Part shown: in pieces, positions 20,034-29,962 of the stretch
Numbering within the stretch: the first letter of the stretch is position 1
Layout: every line of letters begins with the position of its first letter
Source of the DNA: Bartonella sp. M0283
Lineage (GTDB): Bacteria; Pseudomonadota; Alphaproteobacteria; Rhizobiales; Rhizobiaceae
Direction of reading: 5' to 3'
Assembly: GCF_016100455.1 (NCBI RefSeq)
Contig: NZ_JACFSK010000001.1
Coordinates: forward strand, 2,349,771 to 2,413,770
Length of the DNA: 64,000 nt
Translations under genes and position numbers: made by a program
The notes under the pieces: model-generated
Database searches by the model: none
Told to the model about the DNA's origin: nothing
The model's input: the letters and a program-made list of their open reading frames with translations, nothing else

Positions 20034-22481
20034 ATGCGTCAGGATTCATCCCCTTATGATTTGACAACAGATGGTGCTTATCAAAGCCCGCATCTGGTGG
20101 AGATGTTTTCCCGACAACTCGGCTCGTTCCTCGGTATCGGCATATTGATATTGATAGGCCTTGCAGCCGCCGCCTTGGCAACATGGAATGTTGCAGATCC
20201 GTGCCTGAGTTATGCCAATAATAATCCGGTTACAAATATCATGGGGTGGCCGGGAGCCGTCTTTGCAGATATTGCCATGCAATTTTTCGGGCTTGCCAGT
20301 GTTGCGGCCCTTCTTCCTCCTTTCTTTTGGTCGGTTCTTCTTATTGCCCAAAAAGATATAGGAAGACCGTTCCACCGGCTTTTCTTCTGGCTAATTTCGG
20401 CATTCTGTTTTTCAGGCCTTATTGCACTGGTGCCGCCTTTCGCGCATTGGCCTATGCCAATCGGACTTGGCGGTGTCTTTGGCGATAAAATCCTCAATTT
20501 TGCCAATCTTTTTCTCGGGGCCGTGCCGACGGTGGTTTCAACATCAATTATTGCTGCCATTTTAGGACCTTTGGCATTTTGGACCGCCGCTATAGCGGGG
20601 GGCGTTGTCGGGCGTCGTAGTCCCAAGAAAAAAGCAAAATCGAGACGGAAAGCGGAAAACCGTATGGGAACAGAGGAAGATGACGGTCCGGCACGCGCAT
20701 CTTTGATGGTTACTGTTCTTGGCGGAACAATGCATCTTTTCTATCTGTTGAGAGCAGAAATCGGCCGCCTTTTTCACCGCAAGGAACCGATGTTTCCTCC
20801 GGTCCCGAATTTTGAAGGGACGAATGCGCTCTATCATGAACGGGTCGAACCCGAATTTTCAACGCCCTCCGACACCGCACCGGATGAAATGCCTTGGGCC
20901 GAACCGGAACAGGAAACTGTCCTTCCAAGAGAAACGGCAAGCAAAACGAAGTCGCGGCTCGCCGATGGATTCGAATTACCCAGTGTCGACTTTTTGGCCG
21001 AACCGAAGCCTATCGAAAAGAGTGATCTTCTCACTCCCGAAGCTTTGAAAGAAAGAGCCGGCCAGTTAGAGAGCGTATTGGAAGATTTCGGCGTCAAAGG
21101 GCAGATTATCAATGCACGTTCGGGACCGGTTGTAACGCTTTACGAATTCGAACCTGCACCGGGTATAAAATCCTCGCGTGTTATCGGGTTGGCAGATGAT
21201 ATTGCCCGTTCGATGAGCGCTATTTCATCTCGTGTTGCTGTTGTTCCGGGGCGTAATGTTATCGGCATTGAACTGCCCAACCCGAAACGCCAGATTGTCT
21301 ATCTTCGTGAAATCATTGCGACGCAAGACTTTTATAAGAATAAAGCCAAACTCGGTCTTGCTCTCGGCAAGACAATAGGTGGCGAGGCTGTCATTGCCGA
21401 TCTTGCGAAAATGCCGCATCTGCTTGTTGCCGGTACGACAGGTTCCGGTAAGTCGGTCGCCATTAATACCATGATTCTTTCACTCCTCTACCGGATGACA
21501 CCGGAACAATGCCGGATGATCATGGTCGATCCGAAAATGCTGGAATTGTCTGTTTATGATGGAATTCCCCATCTTTTAACACCGGTTGTTACCGACCCGA
21601 AAAAAGCTGTTGTTGCGTTGAAATGGGCGGTGCGCGAAATGGAAGAACGCTACCGTAAAATGGCGAAAGTCGGCGTCAGGAATATTGACGGTTTTAATGA
21701 ACGGGTCAAAGAAGCCGAGCGTAAAGGTGAACAGCTTTCAAGAACGGTTCAAACCGGTTTTGATCACGAAACCGGCGAGCCAATCTACGAGACCGAAACG
21801 CTTGATCTGACAACGATGCCCTATATCGTCGTCATTATTGATGAAATGGCGGATTTGATGATGGTTGCCGGAAAAGATATCGAGGGAGCTGTCCAACGTT
21901 TGGCACAAATGGCTCGCGCTGCCGGTATCCATGTGATTATGGCAACACAACGTCCGTCTGTCGATGTGATTACCGGTACAATCAAAGCGAATTTCCCGAC
22001 GCGTATTTCATTTCAGGTAACCTCCAAGATTGATAGCCGTACGATTCTCGGAGAGCAGGGTGCCGAACATTTGTTGGGGCAGGGCGACATGCTTTTCATG
22101 ATGGGGGGTGGCCGTATCCAGCGTGTTCACGGACCGTTTGTCGGAGATGAAGAGGTTGAACAGATTGTCCAGCATCTCAAGACTCAGGGTGTTCCGGACT
22201 ATCTTGATGCCGTCACACAAGAAAATGATGATGAAGGTGATAATGACATTTCAGGTGGCTCCAGCCATTTTGAAGATTCGCAAGACCCTTATGATCAGGC
22301 GGTTGCCGTTGTCCTGCGCGATCGCCGTGTTTCAACCTCCTACATTCAACGTCGGCTCGGTATCGGCTATAATCGTGCTGCAACGATTGTTGAACGGATG
22401 GAAGAAGAAGGTTTGATAAGCCCTGCCAATCACGCGGGAAAGCGTGAAATTCTTGTTCCCGAAGAAGGCGAAAATTTTTAA
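20034..22481 (+). CDS. ftsK: DNA translocase FtsK
   Basis: An 815-residue FtsK/SpoIIIE translocase. The N-terminal quarter has four hydrophobic segments (about residues 30-55, 78-105, 118-142 and 160-190) that anchor it at the septum. A charged linker follows. The motor domain has Walker A GTTGSGKS near residues 466-473 and a Walker B-like region VVIIDEMADLM near 600. The C-terminal gamma winged helix (about 745-812, with SYIQRRLGIGYNRAA) reads KOPS-type sequences and activates XerCD at dif. xerC is also in this window. Length is near the short alphaproteobacterial form. Next to lolA, as usual. Confidence 0.95.
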   Translation: MRQDSSPYDLTTDGAYQSPHLVEMFSRQLGSFLGIGILILIGLAAAALATWNVADPCLSYANNNPVTNIMGWPGAVFADIAMQFFGLASVAALLPPFFWSVLLIAQKDIGRPFHRLFFWLISAFCFSGLIALVPPFAHWPMPIGLGGVFGDKILNFANLFLGAVPTVVSTSIIAAILGPLAFWTAAIAGGVVGRRSPKKKAKSRRKAENRMGTEEDDGPARASLMVTVLGGTMHLFYLLRAEIGRLFHRKEPMFPPVPNFEGTNALYHERVEPEFSTPSDTAPDEMPWAEPEQETVLPRETASKTKSRLADGFELPSVDFLAEPKPIEKSDLLTPEALKERAGQLESVLEDFGVKGQIINARSGPVVTLYEFEPAPGIKSSRVIGLADDIARSMSAISSRVAVVPGRNVIGIELPNPKRQIVYLREIIATQDFYKNKAKLGLALGKTIGGEAVIADLAKMPHLLVAGTTGSGKSVAINTMILSLLYRMTPEQCRMIMVDPKMLELSVYDGIPHLLTPVVTDPKKAVVALKWAVREMEERYRKMAKVGVRNIDGFNERVKEAERKGEQLSRTVQTGFDHETGEPIYETETLDLTTMPYIVVIIDEMADLMMVAGKDIEGAVQRLAQMARAAGIHVIMATQRPSVDVITGTIKANFPTRISFQVTSKIDSRTILGEQGAEHLLGQGDMLFMMGGGRIQRVHGPFVGDEEVEQIVQHLKTQGVPDYLDAVTQENDDEGDNDISGGSSHFEDSQDPYDQAVAVVLRDRRVSTSYIQRRLGIGYNRAATIVERMEEEGLISPANHAGKREILVPEEGENF

Positions 22482-22580
22482 AGACTGAATTTCATGTCAT
22501 TGTCGGATCGCTGCTTTTGGGGCGCGTTCTGTCACAGTGATGCCACAGGTTACTGCAAAGATGAATGCAGGAGATTATGA

Positions 22581-23231
22581 ATGACAAAGAAATGTGCACC
22601 CGCTTTCAAAATTATGTTTGCCGCTTTTGCTTTTGCAACCTCCGGTGTGACGGCATCGACAATGATACTTCCTCCGGCTTTTGCCCAGAATACCAATTTG
22701 GCAGCTCATGCACAGGATATTGCCAATCATTTTGCTGCAATACAGACAATGACGGGTGATTTCATCCAGTTCAGCCCGAAAGGTGAAATGACCGAAGGAA
22801 CGTTTTACCTTGAAAGACCGGGTAAAATCCGTTTCAGTTATAAAAATTCACCGGTGCGTGTCATTACCGATGGCAAGTCGGTTGCGATCAACAATCGCAA
22901 ACTTGACACTTGGGATCTATACCAATTGTCGCAGACGCCCATGAAAATGTTGCTCGATACAAAAATTGATCTTTCGGATGGTAAGCTTCTAAACGTCAGT
23001 CAGGATCAAGGGTCAACGACAATTGTTCTTGCCGATAAGACATTGGGTAAAGGTCAAATTCGTATGATTTTTGATTCCAAAACTTATGAACTTTTGCAAT
23101 GGACCATTGTCGACAAACAAAATCTCGAAACGACTGTGCAAATTACCAATGTTCGCACCGGTGTGAGGTTTGCAAAAGGAATGTTCGATATTCCCTACCA
23201 GCGTATTTCGATGAAACGGAATGGCAATTGA
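22581..23231 (+). CDS. lolA: Outer-membrane lipoprotein carrier protein LolA
   Basis: A 216-residue periplasmic carrier. A signal peptide covers about residues 1-35 and ends F-A-Q. The LolA fold is seen in FAAIQTMTGDFIQFSPKGE, then GTFYLERPGKIRFSY, then TDGKSVAINNRKLDTWDLY. It takes lipoproteins released by the LolCDE complex and carries them to the outer membrane. Likely cargo in this window includes the NodT-type lipoprotein and LptE. It sits 99 nt downstream of ftsK, and no terminator is seen between them. Confidence 0.92.
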   Translation: MTKKCAPAFKIMFAAFAFATSGVTASTMILPPAFAQNTNLAAHAQDIANHFAAIQTMTGDFIQFSPKGEMTEGTFYLERPGKIRFSYKNSPVRVITDGKSVAINNRKLDTWDLYQLSQTPMKMLLDTKIDLSDGKLLNVSQDQGSTTIVLADKTLGKGQIRMIFDSKTYELLQWTIVDKQNLETTVQITNVRTGVRFAKGMFDIPYQRISMKRNGN

Positions 23232-23734
23232 TGTTTGCCAAATTATTCCGATACTGAATAGAGCTCCGTTTTTTATATATTCAAACGGGAAATCTTGTAT
23301 TTATCGGCTCGTTAAAGTTCTGTTTCCTTTTATATCCAATTTATCATATCATATTAGAAATATATTTATAATATTCATTTTTTTAAAAAAGTTTTTTATT
23401 ATGACTAACCGAATTTTTTGATTTTAATATCTGGTATTATCGCTGTTTTTCGCTATTGAGATCGCATTTTTACTTTTTATAAAACAGGATTTGTTTTTAT
23501 AAACATTCGTAAACTACAGAACTGTTTTAAGGGATTGATATTGATCGCCGACAGTTCAGAAGAAAAACAGGTGCTTTTTTAACAGATCGGGTTTCGCGAA
23601 ACTTTGCGTTTTATTGATTTTATTCCTGATTGAAATGATGACATCCGTGTACCGGTTTTGCAAAAACTGGATTTTCTCCGTTTTTGCGCTTAAAGAACCG
23701 GTAACCGCATATTTTCAATCAAGGTTAAAGTTTG
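23232..23734. other. AT-rich intergenic region between lolA and xthA
   Basis: Very AT-rich with homopolymer runs. I see no gene, clear terminator or repeat in it. Short frames here have no ribosome-binding site. Confidence 0.55.
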
Positions 23735-24541
23735 ATGAGTTTTTCAGTTGCAACGTGGAATATCAATTCGGTTCGTTTACGTTTACCCCTTATTCTCAAA
23801 GTTATAGAAAAAGAAAAACCGGATATTTTGTGTTTGCAGGAAACCAAATGTCCCGATGATAAATTTCCGTATAAAGCTTTGCGTGCGGCAGGCTATGAAC
23901 ATATTGCTGTTCACGGACAAAAAGGTTATCACGGTGTGGCAACCTTATCATTGCGGCCTTTCGAAAACATTGAAAAAAAGGAATTTTGCAACAAGCATGA
24001 TTGCCGGCATATTGCTGTAACAGTCAAAGCTGGCGATAAACATATCCGAATTCACAATTTCTATGTTCCCGCCGGCGGGGATGAGCCGGACCCCGAAATC
24101 AATCCGAAATTTCGTCATAAACTCGATTTTCTGGAAGAAATGAAAGCCGTCAAAGCCGATATGGGTGATGGGCTTTCAAGCATTCTCGTAGGCGACCTCA
24201 ATATTGCCCCTTATGAAAATGATGTGTGGTCACATAAACAGCTTTTGAAAATTGTTAGCCATACGCCGATAGAGACAAAAACATTGATTGATCTTTGTTC
24301 TCAAGGTGGTTGGGTCGACTTGATGCGCAAGAAAATTCCCGAACCGGAAAAGATTTTCACATGGTGGAGCTATCGGGCCAAAGATTGGGCCTCGTCCAAC
24401 CGTGGACGCAGGCTTGATCATATCTGGTCATCGCCGGATCTTGTACCACATATGCAGGAAATGGAAATTTTGACCGAGGCAAGAGGAATGGAAAAGCCGT
24501 CTGACCATGTTCCCGTCATCATGCATTTCGACCTTGCATAA
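23735..24541 (+). CDS. xthA: Exodeoxyribonuclease III / AP endonuclease
   Basis: A 268-residue member of the exonuclease III family of metal-dependent AP endonucleases. Catalytic blocks are visible in order: WNINSVR near the start, LCLQETK with the metal-binding Glu, HNFYVPAGG with the conserved Tyr, VGDLNIAP with catalytic Asp and Asn, and the C-terminal SDHVPV His. It cleaves DNA 5' of abasic sites and trims 3' ends in base-excision repair. The ATG at 23735 is used; a TTG one codon earlier is an artefact of the open frame. Confidence 0.94.
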   Translation: MSFSVATWNINSVRLRLPLILKVIEKEKPDILCLQETKCPDDKFPYKALRAAGYEHIAVHGQKGYHGVATLSLRPFENIEKKEFCNKHDCRHIAVTVKAGDKHIRIHNFYVPAGGDEPDPEINPKFRHKLDFLEEMKAVKADMGDGLSSILVGDLNIAPYENDVWSHKQLLKIVSHTPIETKTLIDLCSQGGWVDLMRKKIPEPEKIFTWWSYRAKDWASSNRGRRLDHIWSSPDLVPHMQEMEILTEARGMEKPSDHVPVIMHFDLA

Positions 24542-24686
24542 CAAAAAGTGAAATTCGTTGTTATTGATCTATTGCTTTTGACAAAACATGAACAAAATTT
24601 CACGAGATTTTCGCTTCTGTTTATGAAATAAGAAGCAAAATTAAAACCTTTGCCGTTTTATAATTTGTGATCGGAGCAGGAAAATA

Positions 24687-26177
24687 ATGCAGAGAGGCTG
24701 TTTCAAAACTGTCGGCCGATCAACTTTTTCCTTGATTGCACTGACTTCAGTTTTGATGCTTTCGGGTTGCCTTGTCGGCCCCGATTATCAAAAGCCGATT
24801 TTCAAGCTCGATTCCAAATGGAGCGGCTCTTCACATGAAACGCCTTCAGCACCGCCGGAACTTGCAAACTGGTGGCAAAGACTGAATGATCCCATGCTTG
24901 ATAAACTGGTCTCTGATGCGATTGCCGGTAACAATGATGTCCAGTCGGCAAAAGCCAGGGTGCGTGAAGCAAGAGCGACTTTGTGGCAAACAACGGGAAC
25001 ATTATTACCAAGTATTGACGGTTCGGCTTCTGCCAATCGCAATAAATCGGCAGGGGGGCCCGAGCGCAGCCAGTATCGCGGCGGACTTGACGCAAGTTGG
25101 GAGATTGATCTTTTCGGTGCCAACCGGCGGGCAGTCGAGGCTGCAAAATACGGTCTTGATGGCGCCAAAGAAGATATGCGTGCCACAATGCTGACCCTGA
25201 TTGGAGATGTTGCAACCAATTATGCGGAAATACGCGGGCTACAACAACAAATAGCACTGGCTCAACGCACCGCGATTGCGCAACGGCGCACCGCACAATT
25301 GACCAAAGATAAATTTGCCGCCGGTGCGGTTTCCCAGCTTGATGTATCCAATGCCGAAGGTCAGGCTGCCACCACCGAAGCCGGTATTCCACAAATGCAG
25401 GCCAATCTCGCAACAACAATTCACCGTTTGTCTGTTTTAACTGGCCAAAGCCCGACAGCTCTTAATGATGTCATGGCAAAAACAGGAAAAATTCCTGAAC
25501 CGAAATGGCCGATACCGGCGGGCGTTCCTGCCGATATTCTGCTGACACGTCCGGATGTTCGTCTGGCAGAACGCCAATATGCGCAAGCCACCGCCCGCAT
25601 CGGCCAGAAGGAAGCCGACCGTTATCCGTCTTTGACGCTAACAGGCAATATTTCCACCGCCGCAACCCAGCCGGGTGAACTTGGAAAAAGTTCTTCAATC
25701 AGTTGGTCGGCAGGTCCCGGCTTGACGATACCGATTTTTGAAGGTGGCCAGAGAATGGCTGCTGTCGAGGTAGCCCGTGCCCAGCGTGACCAATCTTTTA
25801 TCAATTATCGAAGCAGCGTATTGACGGCATTGGAAGATGTCGAAAATGCACTTGTGTCGATGAGCAAAGAAAGACAGCGCTCGGCAAAACTTGCCATTGC
25901 CGCCAATTCTTACGCCAAAGCACTGAGCCTGTCGCGTTCGCTTTATCAAAGCGGCAATACCAGTTTTCTTGAACTGTTGAATGCAGAACGTTCCCATTAT
26001 TCATCCGAACAGTCACTGATTGAAAGTCAGGTTTCGATTACCAAAGACTATATCTTGCTCATGAAAGCTTTAGGTGGCGGTTGGAATGGTGCGGTAGACG
26101 ACACAAAACCGGAAATTGTCGACGGCTATACAGGGCCGCACATCAGAAAAGTTGAAACAGAGAGCAAAACGCGATGA
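24687..26177 (+). CDS. RND-type efflux outer-membrane lipoprotein (NodT/OprM family)
   Basis: A 496-residue outer-membrane factor. It has a lipoprotein signal peptide with lipobox LSGC and Cys28 as the acylated residue, then the family start VGPDYQKP. Two OEP repeats follow, each with a long coiled-coil region (around residues 75-250 and 290-455), with LPSIDGSASAN and YPSLTLTGNI as strand segments. It forms the trimeric exit duct through the outer membrane. Its stop overlaps the start of the MacA-like gene as ATGA, so it belongs to a complete three-gene efflux operon. Confidence 0.92.
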   Translation: MQRGCFKTVGRSTFSLIALTSVLMLSGCLVGPDYQKPIFKLDSKWSGSSHETPSAPPELANWWQRLNDPMLDKLVSDAIAGNNDVQSAKARVREARATLWQTTGTLLPSIDGSASANRNKSAGGPERSQYRGGLDASWEIDLFGANRRAVEAAKYGLDGAKEDMRATMLTLIGDVATNYAEIRGLQQQIALAQRTAIAQRRTAQLTKDKFAAGAVSQLDVSNAEGQAATTEAGIPQMQANLATTIHRLSVLTGQSPTALNDVMAKTGKIPEPKWPIPAGVPADILLTRPDVRLAERQYAQATARIGQKEADRYPSLTLTGNISTAATQPGELGKSSSISWSAGPGLTIPIFEGGQRMAAVEVARAQRDQSFINYRSSVLTALEDVENALVSMSKERQRSAKLAIAANSYAKALSLSRSLYQSGNTSFLELLNAERSHYSSEQSLIESQVSITKDYILLMKALGGGWNGAVDDTKPEIVDGYTGPHIRKVETESKTR

Positions 26178-27373
26178 AAGCAAAAAAAACAGTCGTTATC
26201 ATCATTGCTGTGATTGTACTGATCGTGCTTTTGATATTTGTCCACTCGGCGTTTTTTTCGAAGACTGCGCCCACCTATATGACGTCGAAGGTCAAAAGGG
26301 GCGATATTGAAGTCAGCGTTCTTGCCAACGGCACAATCAAACCACACCGGCTGGTGGCTGTTGGTGCGCGCGCAACGGGTCGTATCGTTTCGATGAAAGT
26401 AAAGCCCGGAAGCATTGTCAAGCAAGGTGATTTGCTTGCCGAAATCGACCCGACAACCCAGACAAACGATTTGAAAAGCAAGGAAGCAGCTCTTGCCAAT
26501 TATCGTGGTAAACTTGCCGAGCAGGAAGCGCAACTTGTTCTTGCCAAACAGAATATGACCCGCCAGCAAACGATGATCTCTTCGCATGCTGTTTCCAAAG
26601 CCGATTTCGATGATGCCGATGCGCAAGTCAAAATCCGTGCGGCACAAATCGACCAGTTGAAAGCCCAGATTGTGCAGGCGGAAGTTGATGTCGAGACCGC
26701 CAAAGTCAATCTCGGTTATACGCGTGTAACGGCGCCGTCCGATGGTACAGTTCTTGCCACGGTTGTTCAGGAAGGGCAGAACGTTAACGCCGTTCAGTCG
26801 GCACCGACGATTGTTATTCTCGGCGATTTGTCGGTCATGACGGTTCGTGCCGAAATATCCGAAGCGGATGTTATCAATGTCAAACCCGGTCAGGACCTTT
26901 ATTTCAATGTTTTAGGCAATCGTACGCGGCGCTATGAAAGCCGGTTGGAAAAAATCGAACCGGCACCTGAATCCATCCGTAATGATATCAGTTTCAATTC
27001 ATCCTCGACGGCTTCTTCGAGCTCGTCGACTTCACAGGCCATTTATTATAATGGCACATTCAATGTGCCGAATGATGATGGCGTTTTGCGCACTTATATG
27101 ACCGCGGAAGTTCATATAATTCTGGGACGCGCTGAAAAAGTGCTGCTTATACCGAGCGATGCATTGAACGATGTTTCGGGTAAACAAGCGGTGGTCAATG
27201 TTCTTGATCAAAACGGCAAGCTCGAAGCCCGCGATATTGAAACCGGATTGAATAATAAAGTTATGGTCGAAGTTGTTTCCGGACTTAAAGAAGGTGAAAC
27301 CGTTGTAACTGGTGTCAGCAACGGCACCATGCCTTCGACTTCCGGAAGCCGTCACCGTGTGGGGCCGTTCTGA
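26174..27373 (+). CDS. macA: MacA-like periplasmic adaptor (HlyD/RND membrane-fusion family)
   Basis: A 399-residue adaptor with one N-terminal membrane helix (about residues 7-28). Then come a lipoyl-like half motif (TGRIVSMKVKPGSIVKQGD), a coiled coil (about 95-180) and the second half motif APSDGTVLATVVQEGQNV. A short Ser/Thr run (about residues 276-288, beginning SSSTASSSSSTSQ) lies in the beta-barrel part, where MacA proteins carry a variable loop. It links the MacB-like ABC protein to the NodT-type duct. It is coupled upstream by ATGA; the macB-like start follows within 3 nt. Confidence 0.9.
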   Translation: MKAKKTVVIIIAVIVLIVLLIFVHSAFFSKTAPTYMTSKVKRGDIEVSVLANGTIKPHRLVAVGARATGRIVSMKVKPGSIVKQGDLLAEIDPTTQTNDLKSKEAALANYRGKLAEQEAQLVLAKQNMTRQQTMISSHAVSKADFDDADAQVKIRAAQIDQLKAQIVQAEVDVETAKVNLGYTRVTAPSDGTVLATVVQEGQNVNAVQSAPTIVILGDLSVMTVRAEISEADVINVKPGQDLYFNVLGNRTRRYESRLEKIEPAPESIRNDISFNSSSTASSSSSTSQAIYYNGTFNVPNDDGVLRTYMTAEVHIILGRAEKVLLIPSDALNDVSGKQAVVNVLDQNGKLEARDIETGLNNKVMVEVVSGLKEGETVVTGVSNGTMPSTSGSRHRVGPF

Positions 27374-27376
27374 TTG

Positions 27377-29356
27377 ATGGAAAACACTCACAAAGACGCG
27401 GTCATTGTTCTTGAAGATGTCGTACGTGAATTTCCGGCAGGTGAAAGCAAAGTACGGGTCTTGAAAGGTATCAATCTGACTATCCGACGTGGAGAAATGG
27501 TGGCCATTGTCGGCGCATCGGGGTCGGGAAAATCGACATTGATGAATATTCTCGGCTGCCTTGATCGGCCGAGTTCGGGAAGTTACAAAGTTTCCGGCAA
27601 AGAAACCTCGCAACTTTCCGCTGATGAACTTTCATCTCTTCGTCGTGATCATTTCGGGTTCATTTTCCAGCGCTATCACTTGCTTGGCGAGTTGACAGCA
27701 CTTGATAATGTTGAAATTCCGGCAATTTATGCGGGACGTTCTCCACACGAAAGAGAAAAGCGCGCAGCCGCGCTTTTACAACGTCTCGGCATGGGCGAGC
27801 GCATTACCCACCGTCCGGGACAACTTTCCGGTGGTCAACAGCAACGTGTTTCGATTGCGCGTGCATTGATGAATAATGGCGAGGTTATCCTTGCCGACGA
27901 GCCGACGGGAGCACTTGATAGTCATAGCGGTGAAGAAGTCTTGCGTATTCTGGAGGAAATCCACGCAGAAGGACGCACAATCATTATCGTAACGCACGAT
28001 ATGTCGGTCGCAAAAAAAGCCGAACGGATTATCGAAATCAGTGACGGGGAAATTTTGTCGGATAAACCGAACCAGCCGACAGAAGTAGCCACTGGACATG
28101 CCGACGAAGTTGCAACAGAAGTCGTGAGCAACAAAAAAATCGGAATGTTGAGATCATTTCTTGACCGCTTCCATGAAGCTTTCCGCATGGCTTTATTGTC
28201 AATGAATGCGCATCGTATGCGGACATTTTTGACGATGCTCGGTGTTATTATCGGTATTGCCGCAGTGGTTTCCATGGTTGCTTTGGGAAATGGTACGCAA
28301 AAACAGATTCTTGAAAACATCAATAGTCTGGGAAGCAATACATTGAATATCTTTGCCGGAAAGAGCTTTGCCGATATGCGGTCGGGCAAAGTCACGACAT
28401 TGGTCGATTCCGATGCAATAGCCCTTTCCGAACAACCTTATGCCGATGCTGTAACACCGACTGTCACAACATCGTCTACTGTCCGCTATGGTTCGATCGA
28501 ATCCAATGTGACCGTTTATGGCGTGAGCGACCAATATTTCAAAGCACAAGGGGCAAAACTCGTTGAAGGGCGATTGTTCGATTCCGAAAGTGTGCTTTCA
28601 CGTGCAACCGATCTCGTGGTTGAAAAACAGGCCGTGCCAACACTTTTTCCCGATAGCCACGAAAGTCCGATCGGACAGGTCGTTCTGGTCGGCAAAGTTC
28701 CTACCCGTATTGTCGGCGTAATCGAATTGCAGCAAATGGGGCCGCCTTCCGACACTTTGCAACTTTATTTGCCTTATACCACTGTGCAGACACGTTTTCT
28801 TGGCAATAAGACCGTTCGTTCGATTACCCTTAAAGTTGCCGATAATGTTGATTCACGTTTGGCGGAGGCCGCGGTTAAACACTTTCTCATTATGCGGCAT
28901 GGCACAGAAGATTTTTTCATTCGCAATTCCGAAGAATTTCGTGAACAGGTCATTGCAAGCACGCAAGTTCTGACATTGCTGGTTGCCTCCATTGCGTTGA
29001 TTTCGCTTCTGGTGGGAGGCATAGGTGTGATGAATATCATGCTTGTAACTGTATCCGAGCGAATCAATGAAATCGGTGTGCGTATGGCTGTGGGAGCGCG
29101 GCAGAGCGATATTCTTCAGCAATTTCTGATAGAATCTGTCCTTGTTTGTCTGATTGGTGGTGCCTTGGGTATTTTGCTCGGTCTTTCTGTCGGGTGGATT
29201 TTTGCCGTGAGCGGCGCACCGTTTAAACTTGTTTACTCGATGGGTTCAATTATTATAGCTTTTGTTTTTTCCACGCTTATCGGCATCGGCTTCGGTTTTC
29301 TGCCTGCACGCAATGCCTCTAAACTTGACCCTGTTGCCGCTTTATCGCGCGACTAG
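27377..29356 (+). CDS. macB: MacB-like ABC transporter (fused ATPase and permease)
   Basis: A 659-residue MacB-family protein. The N-terminal ATPase domain (about residues 6-235) has Walker A GASGSGKST, Q-loop in FQRYHLL, signature LSGGQQQR and Walker B ILADEPTGALDS. Four membrane helices follow: one near residue 280-305 (TMLGVIIGIAAVVSMVALG), a large periplasmic domain, then three C-terminal helices (from LTLLVASIALISLLVGGIGVMNIML on). Such systems use ATP to push periplasmic substrates, such as macrolides, haem precursors or peptides, through the outer-membrane duct. The substrate here is not known. The ATG at 27377 is used instead of the TTG just before it. Confidence 0.93.
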   Translation: MENTHKDAVIVLEDVVREFPAGESKVRVLKGINLTIRRGEMVAIVGASGSGKSTLMNILGCLDRPSSGSYKVSGKETSQLSADELSSLRRDHFGFIFQRYHLLGELTALDNVEIPAIYAGRSPHEREKRAAALLQRLGMGERITHRPGQLSGGQQQRVSIARALMNNGEVILADEPTGALDSHSGEEVLRILEEIHAEGRTIIIVTHDMSVAKKAERIIEISDGEILSDKPNQPTEVATGHADEVATEVVSNKKIGMLRSFLDRFHEAFRMALLSMNAHRMRTFLTMLGVIIGIAAVVSMVALGNGTQKQILENINSLGSNTLNIFAGKSFADMRSGKVTTLVDSDAIALSEQPYADAVTPTVTTSSTVRYGSIESNVTVYGVSDQYFKAQGAKLVEGRLFDSESVLSRATDLVVEKQAVPTLFPDSHESPIGQVVLVGKVPTRIVGVIELQQMGPPSDTLQLYLPYTTVQTRFLGNKTVRSITLKVADNVDSRLAEAAVKHFLIMRHGTEDFFIRNSEEFREQVIASTQVLTLLVASIALISLLVGGIGVMNIMLVTVSERINEIGVRMAVGARQSDILQQFLIESVLVCLIGGALGILLGLSVGWIFAVSGAPFKLVYSMGSIIIAFVFSTLIGIGFGFLPARNASKLDPVAALSRD

Positions 29357-29411
29357 CCGCATCGATTCGAATTGACGCGTTGATAAATATTGAATTTGAA
29401 GGAAGTCTAAA

Positions 29412-29885
29412 GTGTCAAAAACCACTCCGGCAACCGCCTTTCTCGATCATAACCATATCGAATACGAGTTTATCACCTATCACTATGATCCGCATGCCGA
29501 TCGTGTCGGCCTGCAGGCTGCAGAAGCTGTCGGGGCTGATCCGGAAACAGTTTTCAAAACATTGATGGTCAGCGTTGATGGCAAACCCCATGTTGCGGTT
29601 TTGCCATCCGATCAGGAAGCCAATATGAAAAAACTCGCCGCCGCTTTTGGCGGAAAACATGCCGAAATGTTGAGCGTCGAGGAAGCCGAAAAACTTACCG
29701 GTTACAAGGTGGGTGGTATCTCGCCTTTCGGACAAAGACGGCATTTACCAACGGTTTTCGAAAAAACAGCCGAATTGTTCGATAAAATCTATATCAATGG
29801 CGGCGGACGCGGTTTTCAGGTCAAGATGCATTCGAAAGATGCCATTGCTGTTCTTTCGGCCAAAGTTGCCGATTTCAAGCGCTGA
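29412..29885 (+). CDS. ybaK: YbaK/EbsC family aminoacyl-tRNA deacylase
   Basis: A 157-residue YbaK-type editing enzyme. It has the family start TPATAFLDHNHIEYEF, the conserved VFKTLM with Lys49 and the glycine motif GYKVGGISPFGQ. Members hydrolyse mischarged Cys-tRNA(Pro). It begins with GTG at 29412 behind GGAAG. It is convergent with the DUF218 gene and 55 nt downstream of macB, probably with its own promoter. Confidence 0.9.
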   Translation: MSKTTPATAFLDHNHIEYEFITYHYDPHADRVGLQAAEAVGADPETVFKTLMVSVDGKPHVAVLPSDQEANMKKLAAAFGGKHAEMLSVEEAEKLTGYKVGGISPFGQRRHLPTVFEKTAELFDKIYINGGGRGFQVKMHSKDAIAVLSAKVADFKR

Positions 29886-29962
29886 ACACTCAAAACCGAT
29901 TGTCATTCCGTTATTGATTTCGCCAATTGTCGACTAAGCGAGCTTAAAAAAACGCGCCTTTA

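Noticed and set aside
24542..24686. Inverted GTGAAATT/AATTTCAC in the xthA-efflux gap as a terminator
   Set aside because: The arms are 8 bp with a loop of about 40 nt and no T run, so it is not convincing.
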